Assembly: GCF_900141815.1 (NCBI RefSeq)
Contig: NZ_FQYR01000004.1
Coordinates: 186,001-250,000 of the forward strand
Length of the DNA: 64,000 nt
Source: Rubritalea squalenifaciens DSM 18772
Lineage (GTDB): Bacteria > Verrucomicrobiota > Verrucomicrobiia > Verrucomicrobiales > Akkermansiaceae
Direction of reading: 5' to 3'
The position numbers and the translations under genes were made by a program. This document shows positions 7,787-16,381 of the stretch, piece after piece (position 1 is the first letter of the stretch; each line of letters begins with the position of its first letter). Under the pieces are notes generated by a model. That model searched no databases. It saw nothing but the letters and a program-made list of their open reading frames with translations, and had not been told where the DNA came from.

Positions 7787-9229
7787 TCATGCTTTCTCAT
7801 AGAGTTGCTGCTGGCACAGCTTGCCGACCGTACGAATGGCTTGACGGATACGTTCGTCCATGGGGTAGCCACCATTGATGCGCAGGTAGTTGGTGAGTGA
7901 TTTCGAGGCTGAGTAGATGGATCCCGGGGTGATGCTGATACCTCGGCTCATGGCTTCGTGCGCCACGCGCTCGCAGTCGACTTGCAAGGGAAGCTGTACC
8001 CAGAGAACGAAACTGCCGCGGGGTGAATTCACGCGGGTTCCCTCAGGGAAGTTCTTGAAGATGGATTCACGCATTTGCAGCACCTGGCTCTGGTAGCGCT
8101 GGCGGATGCGGCGCAGGTGACGGTCATAGCCTCCATCGGCTAGGAAGGAGGCAACTACGAGCTCGGACACGGTGGGGTTCGAGGTGAAGGAGATATTCTT
8201 GATGGCCGTCATTTCGGCATGGCCGGACCGGGCGGCTAACCAGCCCACACGCAGACCCGGTGAGAGAGTCTTGGAGACACCGCCGCAGTGAATCACATTC
8301 TCACCACCCGCGTGGGCTAGTAAGGAGGTAGGGCGATCGTTATCAAAGGTAAGGTCTCCATAGAGATCGTCTTCGATGAGGGTGAAGTCACGCTGCTGAG
8401 CCAGCTTTACGAGTCGGTTGCGTGATTCGTGTGGGATCACACTACTGGTCGGGTTCTGGAAATTGGGTTGTACCACGCAGGCCTTGATCGGGTGCTTGTC
8501 GCTTATTTCATCCAGTACATCGATATCGATCCCGTTGATTGGGCAGACGGGGATTTCGATGACCTTGAGCCTGAGAGATTCAATGATACGCAGGATTCCG
8601 AAAAAAGTAGGAGCCTCCACAGCTACGAGATCGCCTGGTTTGCAGCAGGTAGAAAGTGCGATGGTGATGGCCTCCGTGGCGCCACTGGTGATGATGATTT
8701 CATCCGGTGAGACAGTAGCTCCAGAGCGCAGCATGCGTTTGGACACTTGTTTACGTAGCTCGATCCTTCCGGGACTAAGTGAGTAGCGCAGTGCTGAGGC
8801 TCCGTGGTCGCGGAATGCTTTGTTAGATAGGCTAGCGAGTTTGGCGGTGGGATAGAAGCCATCGTAAGGAACGGCACAGCCAAGCGGTACAATATCCGGA
8901 TTATTTACGGCAGCAAAGACCTCATCGAAGAGGTCAGGGCGCTCGACGGTGGAAAGCTTACGGCTACTCTCTGGTTGAGCAGGCAGACGGTTGGAGGCAG
9001 GAACGCGTGGGCGTACATAGTAGCCTGAGCGTGGCCGTGCCTCTACGAAACCACGGTTCTCCAGCACCTCATAGGCACTCTGGATGGTCGTGATGCTGAC
9101 ATGCTTGTCATGGGCTAGCTGCCTGATCGAGGGCATGCGATCTCCCACACGTAGGCTGCCAGACTGGATGAGCTGCTGCAGGTCGTCCGCCAGTTCCAGA
9201 TAAGCTGTTTTCTCGTTTGCCGCTTTCAT
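7787..9229 (-). CDS. MocR/PdxR-family transcriptional regulator with aminotransferase domain
   Basis: 480 residues: an N-terminal GntR-type winged helix (MPSIRQLAHDKHVSITTIQSAYEVLENRGF, roughly residues 28-62), a linker rich in Pro and Arg, then a fold-type I aminotransferase domain. The PLP lysine is in CGGVSKTLSPGLRVGW, with EDDLYGDLTF and SGATEAI as further class motifs. Members of this family sense PLP or amino-acid derivatives, and many regulate a divergently transcribed gene. Here the divergent reading frame is a 64-residue ORF rather than pdxS/pdxT, so the target is unknown. The upstream region 9270-9341 holds three copies of an 8-10 bp repeat that is the probable operator. Confidence 0.92.
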   Translation of the reverse strand: MKAANEKTAYLELADDLQQLIQSGSLRVGDRMPSIRQLAHDKHVSITTIQSAYEVLENRGFVEARPRSGYYVRPRVPASNRLPAQPESSRKLSTVERPDLFDEVFAAVNNPDIVPLGCAVPYDGFYPTAKLASLSNKAFRDHGASALRYSLSPGRIELRKQVSKRMLRSGATVSPDEIIITSGATEAITIALSTCCKPGDLVAVEAPTFFGILRIIESLRLKVIEIPVCPINGIDIDVLDEISDKHPIKACVVQPNFQNPTSSVIPHESRNRLVKLAQQRDFTLIEDDLYGDLTFDNDRPTSLLAHAGGENVIHCGGVSKTLSPGLRVGWLAARSGHAEMTAIKNISFTSNPTVSELVVASFLADGGYDRHLRRIRQRYQSQVLQMRESIFKNFPEGTRVNSPRGSFVLWVQLPLQVDCERVAHEAMSRGISITPGSIYSASKSLTNYLRINGGYPMDERIRQAIRTVGKLCQQQLYEKA

Positions 9230-9269
9230 GCTACGTGGATTGTGGTCTCATTTTGAGGAATGAATACAG

Positions 9270-9341
9270 ATACAGATTCCGTAATTGTAGACCGGTACAG
9301 TTGAATCTGTATACTTCAACAATCATTTTTGCTGAATCTGT
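9270..9341. promoter_or_regulatory. Putative MocR-regulator operator repeats
   Basis: ATACAGATTC (9270-9279) and its exact reverse complement GAATCTGTAT (9303-9312) form a spaced 10-bp inverted repeat; GAATCTGT recurs at 9334-9341, giving a direct repeat with a 31-bp period (about three helical turns). The block lies in the 142-bp divergent gap between the regulator and the small ORF at 9373. MocR-type regulators are known to bind spaced repeats of this kind; binding here is inferred. Confidence 0.6.
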
Positions 9342-9372
9342 TTAAAGCCTTGATCTGCGGTAGTATAGAGGC

Positions 9373-9567
9373 ATGAAACCACTTATGAGAGGGGTAAGCG
9401 CAGCCCTCAATACAATCGCGCAAGCAGGCAAGGTCTACTTCAACACACCACACGGTTGTGAAATCTTCGCGGAGCGCTATGCCAAGAAAATCCACAAGCC
9501 TACTCCACAGCGGGCAAAGAGGCACACTGGGCCGCCGGATATCGTGCCTCTGAAGAAAGCTTGCTGA
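9373..9567 (+). CDS. Small basic ORF divergent from the MocR regulator
   Basis: 64 residues, rich in Lys, Arg and His and with no hydrophobic segment; not recognised. Support for being real is positional: it faces the MocR-type gene across an apparent operator and is followed by an intrinsic terminator at 9597-9632. An overlapping minus-strand frame also exists and no strong ribosome-binding site is visible, so this could be a non-coding transcript or a decaying gene rather than a protein. Confidence 0.4.
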   Translation: MKPLMRGVSAALNTIAQAGKVYFNTPHGCEIFAERYAKKIHKPTPQRAKRHTGPPDIVPLKKAC

Positions 9568-9596
9568 TCCAATTCCGGAAGCATCTGATCATAGAA

Positions 9597-9632
9597 AACC
9601 ATCCGTATCACCACAGGTACGGGTGGTTTTTT
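9597..9632 (+). terminator. Intrinsic terminator after the small ORF at 9373
   Basis: An 11-bp stem (AACCATCCGTA with TACGGGTGGTT, one G-T wobble) and a 10-nt loop run into a TTTTTT tract on the plus strand. It lies 30 bp after the 64-residue ORF and before the next gene at 9690. Confidence 0.75.
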
Positions 9633-9689
9633 AGGACTACAAAATGGCATGGAAAACGTAGTGGTGGGGAAGCGGGGATTGTGGCATGA

Positions 9690-10016
9690 ATGATCACCAA
9701 GAAGATGGACGGGGCGGAACTCATTGTTTTTAGTGTGTGTGCAGCAGGTGTGGTGATCACAGCTATCGGGAGCAAGATGCTTGCCTATGGTTACTTCGAT
9801 GAAGAAAGTGACGAGGATGCCGAGAATCCAGTCTTCTTGTCCTTCTATACTGGCTTCCTTACTTTTCTGATGGGCTTTTGTAAGGCAGGGAAGAAGCTGT
9901 TTGTGGATCGGTCTCATCCTTTAGTGGTTGCTCTGTTTATCTTTCTGTCAGGTCTCTTGATAGTAGGAGCTTCCTACTACCTGCATACCCACCCAGAGGT
10001 GTTAGGTGGATATTGA
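9690..10016 (+). CDS. Small membrane protein, unrecognised
   Basis: 108 residues with hydrophobic stretches around residues 10-31 (AELIVFSVCAAGVVITAIG), 47-63 (PVFLSFYTGFLTFLMGF) and 78-97 (LVVALFIFLSGLLIVGASYY), separated by an acidic loop (YFDEESDEDAEN). Predicted as two to three transmembrane helices in the inner membrane. No family is recognised. It is the first of four plus-strand genes that end with kptA; 33 bp separate it from the next gene. Confidence 0.55.
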   Translation: MITKKMDGAELIVFSVCAAGVVITAIGSKMLAYGYFDEESDEDAENPVFLSFYTGFLTFLMGFCKAGKKLFVDRSHPLVVALFIFLSGLLIVGASYYLHTHPEVLGGY

Positions 10017-10049
10017 TAATCTCCAAATAATGGAGTATCTTGCTAGGTG

Positions 10050-10463
10050 ATGAAAAGTGATGTGTCAGAGAATGCTGGTCAGGTCTGTATACGCTGTGGA
10101 GCCGCGAACGAGCCTGGTGCTTCAAGGTGCGAGGAATGTGGTTCACCGATGGATGATTTTGCATCCTCAGCTCCGTGGGAAATGGGTACTGCGGGGGGTA
10201 AGGCGTATCACGCCGTCGATCCTGTCAGGAAGCCGATTATCTTCTGGGGCGTGCTCCTCTATTTCGTGCCGACAGGTCTTCTGATGCTGTGGGAGACTAA
10301 AGTCATTATCCAAGTCATGCGGGGCCATGAAGTCGCAGTGACTTACTTTGGGATGACAGGAGCCCTGGCGCTAGTTCTTCCTTTGCTTTACAGTCTGGTC
10401 AGTATCTGGATAGTTTGCTCGGTAACGAAAAGGTTTCTGAGAAAGACACGTGACGGTGATTGA
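10050..10463 (+). CDS. Zinc-ribbon membrane protein, unrecognised
   Basis: 137 residues from the ATG at 10050 (an overlapping GTG lies one codon earlier). The N-terminus carries a zinc ribbon: CIRCGAAN followed by CEECGSP, two CxxC pairs about 15 residues apart (residues 13-33). Two hydrophobic helices follow (IIFWGVLLYFVPTGLLMLW and ALALVLPLLYSLVSIWIVC). This is the common zinc-ribbon plus transmembrane layout of many small bacterial proteins of unknown role. Its last 14 bases overlap the next gene, which argues for translational coupling. Confidence 0.6.
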   Translation: MKSDVSENAGQVCIRCGAANEPGASRCEECGSPMDDFASSAPWEMGTAGGKAYHAVDPVRKPIIFWGVLLYFVPTGLLMLWETKVIIQVMRGHEVAVTYFGMTGALALVLPLLYSLVSIWIVCSVTKRFLRKTRDGD

Positions 10464-10869
10464 GAATAAGAAGATCTATAAACATAGATCTATCGTGATG
10501 GATACGATCTGGGGTTTGTTTATTCTCAGTGTCATTATCAGTGGCGTGTACAGGGATAATTACAGAGATGTGTGGCTTGGAGTGATGCTTCTCCTCTTGT
10601 TCACTGTCGTGCGATGGATGGACATAGATAAAATTGCCACCGAGGGTGTCAGCTCCATCAGAGTGGGGGAGGCTGCTCTAACTGTCGAGTATATCGGACG
10701 TCCTGTTTTCAAAGTTCACAAGGATCTGATCCACTCGATTAAAGGATACAAGAGACAGGCGCACATCTACTATTACAGGAATGAAGAGCTCTGCGTGTGT
10801 TCATTGCCGAAGAAATACTTTGATCCTGAGTCCTGGAAGCAGGTGCAGAAATTACAGGAAATGTTATGA
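10450..10869 (+). CDS. Membrane protein with cytoplasmic beta domain, unrecognised
   Basis: 139 residues starting at a GTG that overlaps the preceding gene. Two hydrophobic helices (TIWGLFILSVIISGVY and VWLGVMLLLLFTVVRW) are followed by a soluble C-terminal part with alternating strands (AALTVEYIGRPVFKVHKDLIHSIKGY, then IYYYRNEELCVCSLPK), which looks like a PH-like or YcxB-like membrane-associated domain; this resemblance is by eye only. The ATGA at its end overlaps the kptA start by 4 bp. Confidence 0.55.
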   Translation: MTVIENKKIYKHRSIVMDTIWGLFILSVIISGVYRDNYRDVWLGVMLLLLFTVVRWMDIDKIATEGVSSIRVGEAALTVEYIGRPVFKVHKDLIHSIKGYKRQAHIYYYRNEELCVCSLPKKYFDPESWKQVQKLQEML

Positions 10870-11420
10870 GGAAAAGTTTAGTGAAGAAATCCAAGTTTTT
10901 GAGCTTGGTGCTGAGGCATGATCCGTCCGCAGCGGGGGTGGCTCTGGATGAGAATGGTTGGGTGCTCGTCAGTGAATTGTTAGGTGGTGCCGCCGAGCGT
11001 GGTATGCAGATCTCTCTTGAAGAGCTGGAGGAGATTGTGGAGACGAATGAGAAGAAGCGCTTTTCCTATTGTCAGGATAGCGGACGAATCAGGGCCAGAC
11101 AGGGGCACTCCGTGGAGGTTGATGTAGAGCTGAAAGCTGTAAGTCCACCAGACAGTCTCTATCATGGTACTGCAGAACGCAGTCTACCCACCATCATGAA
11201 AGAGGGGTTAAAACGGATGAATCGCCAACATGTGCATTTATCCTCCTGCGAAAAGACGGCGCGTCATGTAGGGGCGAGACATGGGAAACCTGTCATCCTG
11301 AAAGTGAATGCCAAGGCGATGTATGAGGACGGTCATCTGTTCTATTTGTCCGAGAATCATGTCTGGTTGGTGGATTTTGTAGAGAGTAAGTATTTAAGTT
11401 TAGCTGATTTTTCACATTAG
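10866..11420 (+). CDS. kptA: tRNA 2'-phosphotransferase family protein (KptA/Tpt1)
   Basis: 184 residues. Tpt1/KptA enzymes remove an internal 2'-phosphate from RNA by transferring it to NAD+, releasing ADP-ribose 1",2"-cyclic phosphate. Seen: the N-terminal SKFLSLVLRHDP block with the catalytic Arg-His, a winged-helix-like GWVLVSELL segment, RQGHS, LYHGTA in the NAD-binding half, RQHVHLS and a C-terminal ENHVWLVDFV. These match the conserved Arg-His-Arg-Arg arrangement of the family. The start overlaps the stop of the previous membrane protein gene (ATGA), so it is likely translated from that operon. Bacteria generally lack the 2'-phosphate tRNA splicing product that fungi process, so its substrate here is unknown. 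Confidence 0.92.
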   Translation: MRKSLVKKSKFLSLVLRHDPSAAGVALDENGWVLVSELLGGAAERGMQISLEELEEIVETNEKKRFSYCQDSGRIRARQGHSVEVDVELKAVSPPDSLYHGTAERSLPTIMKEGLKRMNRQHVHLSSCEKTARHVGARHGKPVILKVNAKAMYEDGHLFYLSENHVWLVDFVESKYLSLADFSH

Positions 11421-11617
11421 CGATGCAATCTATTTGCCTAGATTGGATGGGTTTTAGGTTATTTATATAATATAAGTTAAATGTTTATGTGTGTGGTGCT
11501 TTTGAATAGGTGATTTTCACTAGTATTTAGGAGCCTATTTGTTATAAGGAACTTGTTGATGCTTAATTGTGTCGGCGGTCTTCAGAGGCCGTTTATCCCC
11601 CCATCCCCCCCCTCCAA

Positions 11618-12388
11618 ATGAAAAACATCTATCTCATTGGCATGTGCCTGCTTTTGATCGGGCTGGCTCGTGCCGAACACGACTGGGTATCCAGTTATTA
11701 TCTAAATCCAGCGCCAGAGGATTTCGTTAAAGAAGTCAAAGCCATAGCTGAGAGTGGTGAACTGGATAAAGCTGACCTACATCCCTCACTCATCGGTTTC
11801 TTAAGCCAAGTCATGGCCCAGAATCCCAAGAAGGTGGACACTTGGCTGACTCAACTTGAGGACCTCAAGGAGAAGGACAGGACGACATTGTTAGTTGCTG
11901 CCTGGTTCTCAGATACGCAAGGTGCTCGTGATTATTTTACCCAGCATGGGTTGAATGAATATCTGCAGTCGAAGCCCAAATCGATTCTGGAGATGAAAAT
12001 ACAGACACCTGAATCCTTGGATCTGCTCTGGGGGTATTTCTTTGCTCGTGGAGACGAGGCATCAATTCGTCACATCGCCACCGCTTTTGACTTAGCCAAG
12101 TACGAGGGCTCTTTGGATCGCTACAAGTACGAGAACCAGAGCCTGGAAGCCCAGCAAGCAGCCTATTTAGAAGCAACATTCCAAGCGGCAGTCTGGTCTG
12201 TAGAGAGCAACTGCAAGCAACATTCACGTGTACTTGAGTACTGCGAGAAAATCTTTACAGCCCAGGACTTGTCTAAGGCCCAACGCGAACAGCTCGGAAA
12301 AATCTTGGTCAGAGTGAAGCCAGAACAATACCGGCTCGAAGATGGAAGGGTTATCTCTGTGGGAGCCGTGAGTACCATTAGGGACTAG
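11618..12388 (+). CDS. Secreted helical protein, unrecognised
   Basis: 256 residues from the ATG at 11618; the longer frame from 11567 would put an unlikely Pro-rich leader in front of the signal peptide MKNIYLIGMCLLLIGLARA. The mature protein is rich in charged helices (PAPEDFVKEVKAIAESGELD, then PKKVDTWLTQLEDLKEKDR), with a spacing that suggests helical hairpin repeats. No family recognised. It stands alone, with an AT-rich 197-bp region upstream and a convergent neighbour ending 5 bp away. Confidence 0.65.
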   Translation: MKNIYLIGMCLLLIGLARAEHDWVSSYYLNPAPEDFVKEVKAIAESGELDKADLHPSLIGFLSQVMAQNPKKVDTWLTQLEDLKEKDRTTLLVAAWFSDTQGARDYFTQHGLNEYLQSKPKSILEMKIQTPESLDLLWGYFFARGDEASIRHIATAFDLAKYEGSLDRYKYENQSLEAQQAAYLEATFQAAVWSVESNCKQHSRVLEYCEKIFTAQDLSKAQREQLGKILVRVKPEQYRLEDGRVISVGAVSTIRD

Positions 12389-12392
12389 ACGC

Positions 12393-13253
12393 TCACTCTG
12401 CAATCAGCTGCTCGACGGTCACTGAGACGTCCATGCTGGATCTGGCATGACCCCGGAATGTTCCGATGATGGGAGCTACATCCATGTAGTCGCGCCCTAT
12501 GGCTGTGGTGACATAAGTTTGGTCTGTGACCTTGAGATTCGTGGGGTCGAGTCCGATCCATCCATAGTCTTTGATATAAACTTCTACCCAGGCATGAGAG
12601 GTGCGTGATCCTTTGAGGTGGTGATCATGGGTGGGATCGTAGAAATAGCCAGAGACATACCGGGCTGGAATTTGGAGTGCCCGGCAGTAGGAGATCATGG
12701 CGTGGGCAAAATCCTGGCAAACGCCGGCTTTGCCAGTGATGACTTCGTTGGCATGTGTGGAGACATGGGTAGAACCAGGCAAGTACTGATAGTTTTCATT
12801 GATGAAAGCCATCAGAGCGTAGGATGTTTCAAACACATCTTCTGATTTGTCCTGTATATCCAAGGCCTCTCGCCAGATCGCGGGGGTGACTTCGATAAAC
12901 TGACTATTGTTCAAATAGGGATGAAGTCCGGTGTGCTTGAGGTTGTCTCCAAGTTCCTTGTGCAGGAAGCCGTAGGGCAGATTCTGATAATCCACTTTTG
13001 ATTCCGAGGTGATGACCGTGCAGCGGCTATCGATTACGAGATAGTCATGCTCTTCAGGGAGAGAGAAATAGTGGACAGTGTTGCCGTGCAAGTCCGGGTA
13101 ATGGGCGAGATGAGTGGCTGGCAAGACAGAGATAAAGGAGGATTCACAGCGTTGCCACCTGCCGGACACAGGTGTGAGTCTTAACTGATTTTCACTCTCT
13201 CTAACAGGGTGACTGTAGCGGTATTCAGTTCGATGATGGATACGCAGACGCAT
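12393..13253 (-). CDS. Transglutaminase-like protein 1 of the ATP-grasp/alpha-E operon
   Basis: 286 residues from the ATG at 13253 (MRLRIHHRTEYRY), chosen because the other family members here begin the same way; the longer frame uses a TTG. The N-terminal domain has the YRYS-P-V..S.N.LRL.P pattern of bacterial transglutaminase N-terminal domains. The catalytic triad is complete: [13 protein letters not shown] (Cys), SHAWVEVYI (His) and GLDPTN (Asp), plus [11 protein letters not shown] between them. No signal peptide, so probably cytoplasmic. Last gene of the operon 20825-12393. Such proteins act as papain-like peptidases or amide-bond enzymes alongside ATP-grasp ligases. Confidence 0.9.
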   Translation of the reverse strand: MRLRIHHRTEYRYSHPVRESENQLRLTPVSGRWQRCESSFISVLPATHLAHYPDLHGNTVHYFSLPEEHDYLVIDSRCTVITSESKVDYQNLPYGFLHKELGDNLKHTGLHPYLNNSQFIEVTPAIWREALDIQDKSEDVFETSYALMAFINENYQYLPGSTHVSTHANEVITGKAGVCQDFAHAMISYCRALQIPARYVSGYFYDPTHDHHLKGSRTSHAWVEVYIKDYGWIGLDPTNLKVTDQTYVTTAIGRDYMDVAPIIGTFRGHARSSMDVSVTVEQLIAE

Positions 13254-13309
13254 GGGGGTAATGCGACCGATACTAACTGTTTTCAAAGCATGATGAAATA
13301 GTGAATTGG

Positions 13310-13861
13310 CTATTGGGTAGCTATTTTTTGCATTTCATCAGCGACCTGACTGGTGATATCGAGCGATTCCCTAGACCAGATAACACGAGTAAAATTGATT
13401 TCAGACTCGGAATCGCAATCAATGACTACTTGTAGATTAAGCCGCTTGCTTATGATTTCGACGGCTTCCTGAAGTGCTTTGCTTTCTGCTGCATCGTAAG
13501 GGGGCTTACCTAGAATCTTGGAGCTAGACAGAATCGCGATAGGACTTCCTGCCATAAACACTTGGTTTGAGGAGTTTGTGGATAAGCTAGCCCCATGATT
13601 CTGCCGCGTATGGTCGGTATCAGAATTTACTTCTTTCCTAGATGTTGTGGAGTTACTTCTGCGGGTGTTGTCGGAAGTGACGTCATCAGGGTTTGATTTT
13701 GTAGGAAGTTTGTTTGAGTTATGGTTTGGAGCACCTGATCCTGTTTGTGAAGTGTCGTTTACAAGATCATGGCTAGTACGATTCTGCCAATAGACATAGC
13801 TTCCTGTGGATAGGAAAACGAGGATAAGGAAAAGCAGGGTCAGTTTTGATCGCTTGTTCAT
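13310..13861 (-). CDS. Membrane-anchored protein with Ser/Asn-rich linker, unrecognised
   Basis: 183 residues from the ATG at 13861 (MNKRSKLTLLFLILVFLSTG); the frame is open 20 codons further upstream to a position 3 bp from the alpha-E gene. An N-terminal hydrophobic anchor is followed by about 90 residues of low-complexity Ser/Thr/Asn/Asp linker and a small C-terminal domain (ALQEAVEIISKRLNLQVVID, then VIWSRESLDITSQVADEMQK). That last part weakly resembles the short STN fold, but this is only an impression. It sits inside the ATP-grasp/alpha-E/transglutaminase operon, so it may anchor or receive the system's product at the membrane. Confidence 0.6.
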   Translation of the reverse strand: MNKRSKLTLLFLILVFLSTGSYVYWQNRTSHDLVNDTSQTGSGAPNHNSNKLPTKSNPDDVTSDNTRRSNSTTSRKEVNSDTDHTRQNHGASLSTNSSNQVFMAGSPIAILSSSKILGKPPYDAAESKALQEAVEIISKRLNLQVVIDCDSESEINFTRVIWSRESLDITSQVADEMQKIATQ

Positions 13862-13924
13862 AAGTGAATTAGGTGGTTCTCCAGTCTTAGCTAGCATGGA
13901 AGCCTTGCGAAGATCTAGCAAGGT

Positions 13925-14908
13925 CTATTGTGCCTGTTGTCCGGGTTGCTGGTTGATGGCGGTGCTTTCCTGATACTCGGAAGGGATGAGTACGTACGTT
14001 TCAAAAATATTCTGACCAATCTCATTAAGCTCGCTTTGAATGGTGTCGATGTATTGGTGGAGACCTGATTCATCGATCTCCTCGCTGGTGGAGTAGTTGA
14101 GTTGTGCAAGGAGTTTACCTGTGATGCGTTCGGCTTCGTTGGAGTAATGGCCGAAGGGGACACCAGAGATGGAGTGTAGCAAGAAGTCCATCTGGCGCAG
14201 GCAAAAGCGGACTGATCTTGGAAAGGTGGATGAGCATAGCAGGAATTTGATCGCGTTGCTCAGACTTACCTGACCCCTGTATTCCCGGTAGAAGGAGGAG
14301 AATCCCGAACAGGAATGAAGAATGGAAACAATATCACTGCGTTTGATGTCCACATGATAGGTCAGTGTGTCGAGAATACGGCTGGTCTTGTCCGCACGCT
14401 CTATGTACTTGGCTAGTTGCATGAAATTCCAGCCTTCGTCATGCTGGTTGGTCGCTTCTGTTAGTCCTTGGAACAGTAACGAGAAGTTGATGACCTTTTT
14501 GAGTAAGGCCTGAGGGTCATCCTGCCAAAGGTTGTAGGCTTCTGGGCTTTTGATGAAGAGATGGATGCTGTTCAGTTCTAGCCACATATCGGAGGAGATC
14601 TGGTCGCGAACCATGCGTCCGTTTGTTCTGGCTTGAGAGATACATTGCTTTACCGAGTCCGGGTTTTCATCTGCGAAGAGAATAAACTCATTGATGTCTG
14701 GTGGGTGGCCGAGAGTGATTTCCAAATCACTGTAGGGCTCTTGGCTGTTCGTGGTGTAGATGAGCCATTCACCATTATCCGAGTAGTCTCTGAGCGGGAA
14801 GGAATCCAGAGAGTTGTAATGGTTCACGTCGACCATGCGGGCCAAGTTTTCAGCCCGCTCTACATAACGGCCAAGCCAGTATAAGCTGTCTGCGACTCTA
14901 GATAACAT
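13925..14908 (-). CDS. Alpha-E domain protein (DUF403)
   Basis: 327 residues, all-helical, opening with the family signature MLSRVADSLYWLGRYVERAENLARMVDVN. Further family features are the conserved WLELNSIHLF and FMQLAKYIERADKTSRILD helices. Alpha-E proteins have no established biochemical activity; they are always found with circularly permuted ATP-grasp ligases and transglutaminases and are thought to assist peptide ligation. The gene starts 15 bp downstream of the ATP-grasp gene. A second copy of this domain is fused to the ATP-grasp protein at 17312-19864. Confidence 0.93.
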   Translation of the reverse strand: MLSRVADSLYWLGRYVERAENLARMVDVNHYNSLDSFPLRDYSDNGEWLIYTTNSQEPYSDLEITLGHPPDINEFILFADENPDSVKQCISQARTNGRMVRDQISSDMWLELNSIHLFIKSPEAYNLWQDDPQALLKKVINFSLLFQGLTEATNQHDEGWNFMQLAKYIERADKTSRILDTLTYHVDIKRSDIVSILHSCSGFSSFYREYRGQVSLSNAIKFLLCSSTFPRSVRFCLRQMDFLLHSISGVPFGHYSNEAERITGKLLAQLNYSTSEEIDESGLHQYIDTIQSELNEIGQNIFETYVLIPSEYQESTAINQQPGQQAQ

Positions 14909-14923
14909 GGGATGGATAGGGGG

Positions 14924-16381
14924 TTATTCGTGAAGTACCCAGGTGTCTTTACTGCCTCCGCCTTGAGAGGAATTTACGACTAGGGAATCTTTTCTGAGAG
15001 CGACTCGGGTGAGGCCGCCTGGGATGATTTCTATATTCTCTCCATAGAGAATGTAAGGCCTGAGATCGATGTGCCTTCCCTGAATCGAATGATCCTCACA
15101 AACCGTGGGGTGACGGGAGAGGTTGATGACTGGTTGGGCGATGTAATTTCGTGGTGATTGTTTGATCTTCAAGGAGAACTCTGCCAGATCCTGTTTGCTC
15201 GCAGTAGGGCCTATGAGCATACCGTAACCTCCGGATTCATTGGCAGACTTGACCACTAGCGAACTCAAGTTCTCGAGAATGTACCTTTTGTCGTCATCGC
15301 GCCAAGCGAGATAGGTCGGGACATTGGGTAAGTAGGGCTCCTGATCCAGATAGTAGCGGATCATATCTGGTACGTAGGCATAGGTAACCTTGTCGTCAGC
15401 GACGCCCGTGCCCACCGCATTGGCCAGTGAGACATTTCCTTTCAAGTAGGCATCCATCAAGCCCGGTACACCAAGGCAAGACTCTTCACGGAAGACAGTC
15501 GGATCCAAATAGTCGTCATCCACTCTGCGGTAGATCACGTCTACCAGCTCCAGACCCTTCGTCGTTCTCATGTAGACATGGCTATTCACGACGACGAGGT
15601 CCCGGCCTTCTACGATCTCTATTCCCATTTGGCGTGCTAGGAATGTGTGCTCGAAGTAAGCGCTGTTATAGGTTCCGGGGGTTAGTAGAACACAGACTGG
15701 CGTGTTCACAGAGCGTGGTGAGATATGCTGAAGTGTTTTAAGAAGCAGTTCAGAGTAATGGTTTACCCGGCGTACTTTGTAGGACTTGTATAGGTTTGGG
15801 AAGGCATGCTTCATGGCCTCCCTGTTTTCTAACAAGTATGATACGCCGGAAGGGCAGCGTCCGTTATCTTCCAGAACCATATAGTCACCGTTCTCATTCC
15901 TGATGAGGTCCGTGCCGCAGACCTGCAGGTAAATCTCCTGGGCTACCTTGTGCCCCATCATTTCCGGACGGAAGTGTGCTGCGGATTTGACAACGTCTTC
16001 TGGCACGATGCCGTCCTTGATGATCTTTTGATCGTGATAGATATCATGGAGGAATAGATTCAGGGCAATAATTCGTTGAGTGAGGCCTACCTCAATCTTT
16101 CTCCACTCAGCGGCGGGAATAATCCTCGGGATGAGGTCAAAGGGGAATATCTTTTCGGTTCCCTGCTTGTCGCCATAGACGGTGAAGGTGATGCCTTGCT
16201 CAAGGAAGTGTTTGTCGATTCTTCGTTGTTTCTCCTCCAGTTTATGGAGGCTGAGGTTCTGGAAGCGCTGGTGCAGCCGGGTGTAGTGCTTCAAAGGTTT
16301 GCCTCCATGACGGGCAAACATTTCATCGAAGAATTCTCCGGTGTCGTAATTGGCGAACATGGCTGTTTGGGGGTCAAGCAC
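14924..16381 (-). CDS. Circularly permuted ATP-grasp ligase (DUF404/DUF407)
   Basis: 485 residues of the circularly permuted type 2 ATP-grasp family. Seen: [18 protein letters not shown] near the N-terminus, [20 protein letters not shown], the [15 protein letters not shown] segment, [38 protein letters not shown] and a C-terminal [13 protein letters not shown]. Family members are predicted to form amide bonds with ATP; the substrates are unproven. The start overlaps the end of the upstream transglutaminase gene by 8 bp, and an alpha-E gene follows after 15 bp. Confidence 0.93.
   Translation of the reverse strand: MLDPQTAMFANYDTGEFFDEMFARHGGKPLKHYTRLHQRFQNLSLHKLEEKQRRIDKHFLEQGITFTVYGDKQGTEKIFPFDLIPRIIPAAEWRKIEVGLTQRIIALNLFLHDIYHDQKIIKDGIVPEDVVKSAAHFRPEMMGHKVAQEIYLQVCGTDLIRNENGDYMVLEDNGRCPSGVSYLLENREAMKHAFPNLYKSYKVRRVNHYSELLLKTLQHISPRSVNTPVCVLLTPGTYNSAYFEHTFLARQMGIEIVEGRDLVVVNSHVYMRTTKGLELVDVIYRRVDDDYLDPTVFREESCLGVPGLMDAYLKGNVSLANAVGTGVADDKVTYAYVPDMIRYYLDQEPYLPNVPTYLAWRDDDKRYILENLSSLVVKSANESGGYGMLIGPTASKQDLAEFSLKIKQSPRNYIAQPVINLSRHPTVCEDHSIQGRHIDLRPYILYGENIEIIPGGLTRVALRKDSLVVNSSQGGGSKDTWVLHE

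Noticed and set aside
7740-7790. Hairpin CTAAGCTT-TTG-AAGCTCAG after the MocR gene
   Set aside because: No T-tract follows and one mismatch lies in the stem, so it is not called a terminator.
11421-11617. AT-rich stretch with possible CGGC/GCCG hairpin upstream of the secreted protein at 11618
   Set aside because: Stem too short and interrupted for an RNA gene; probably ordinary promoter region.
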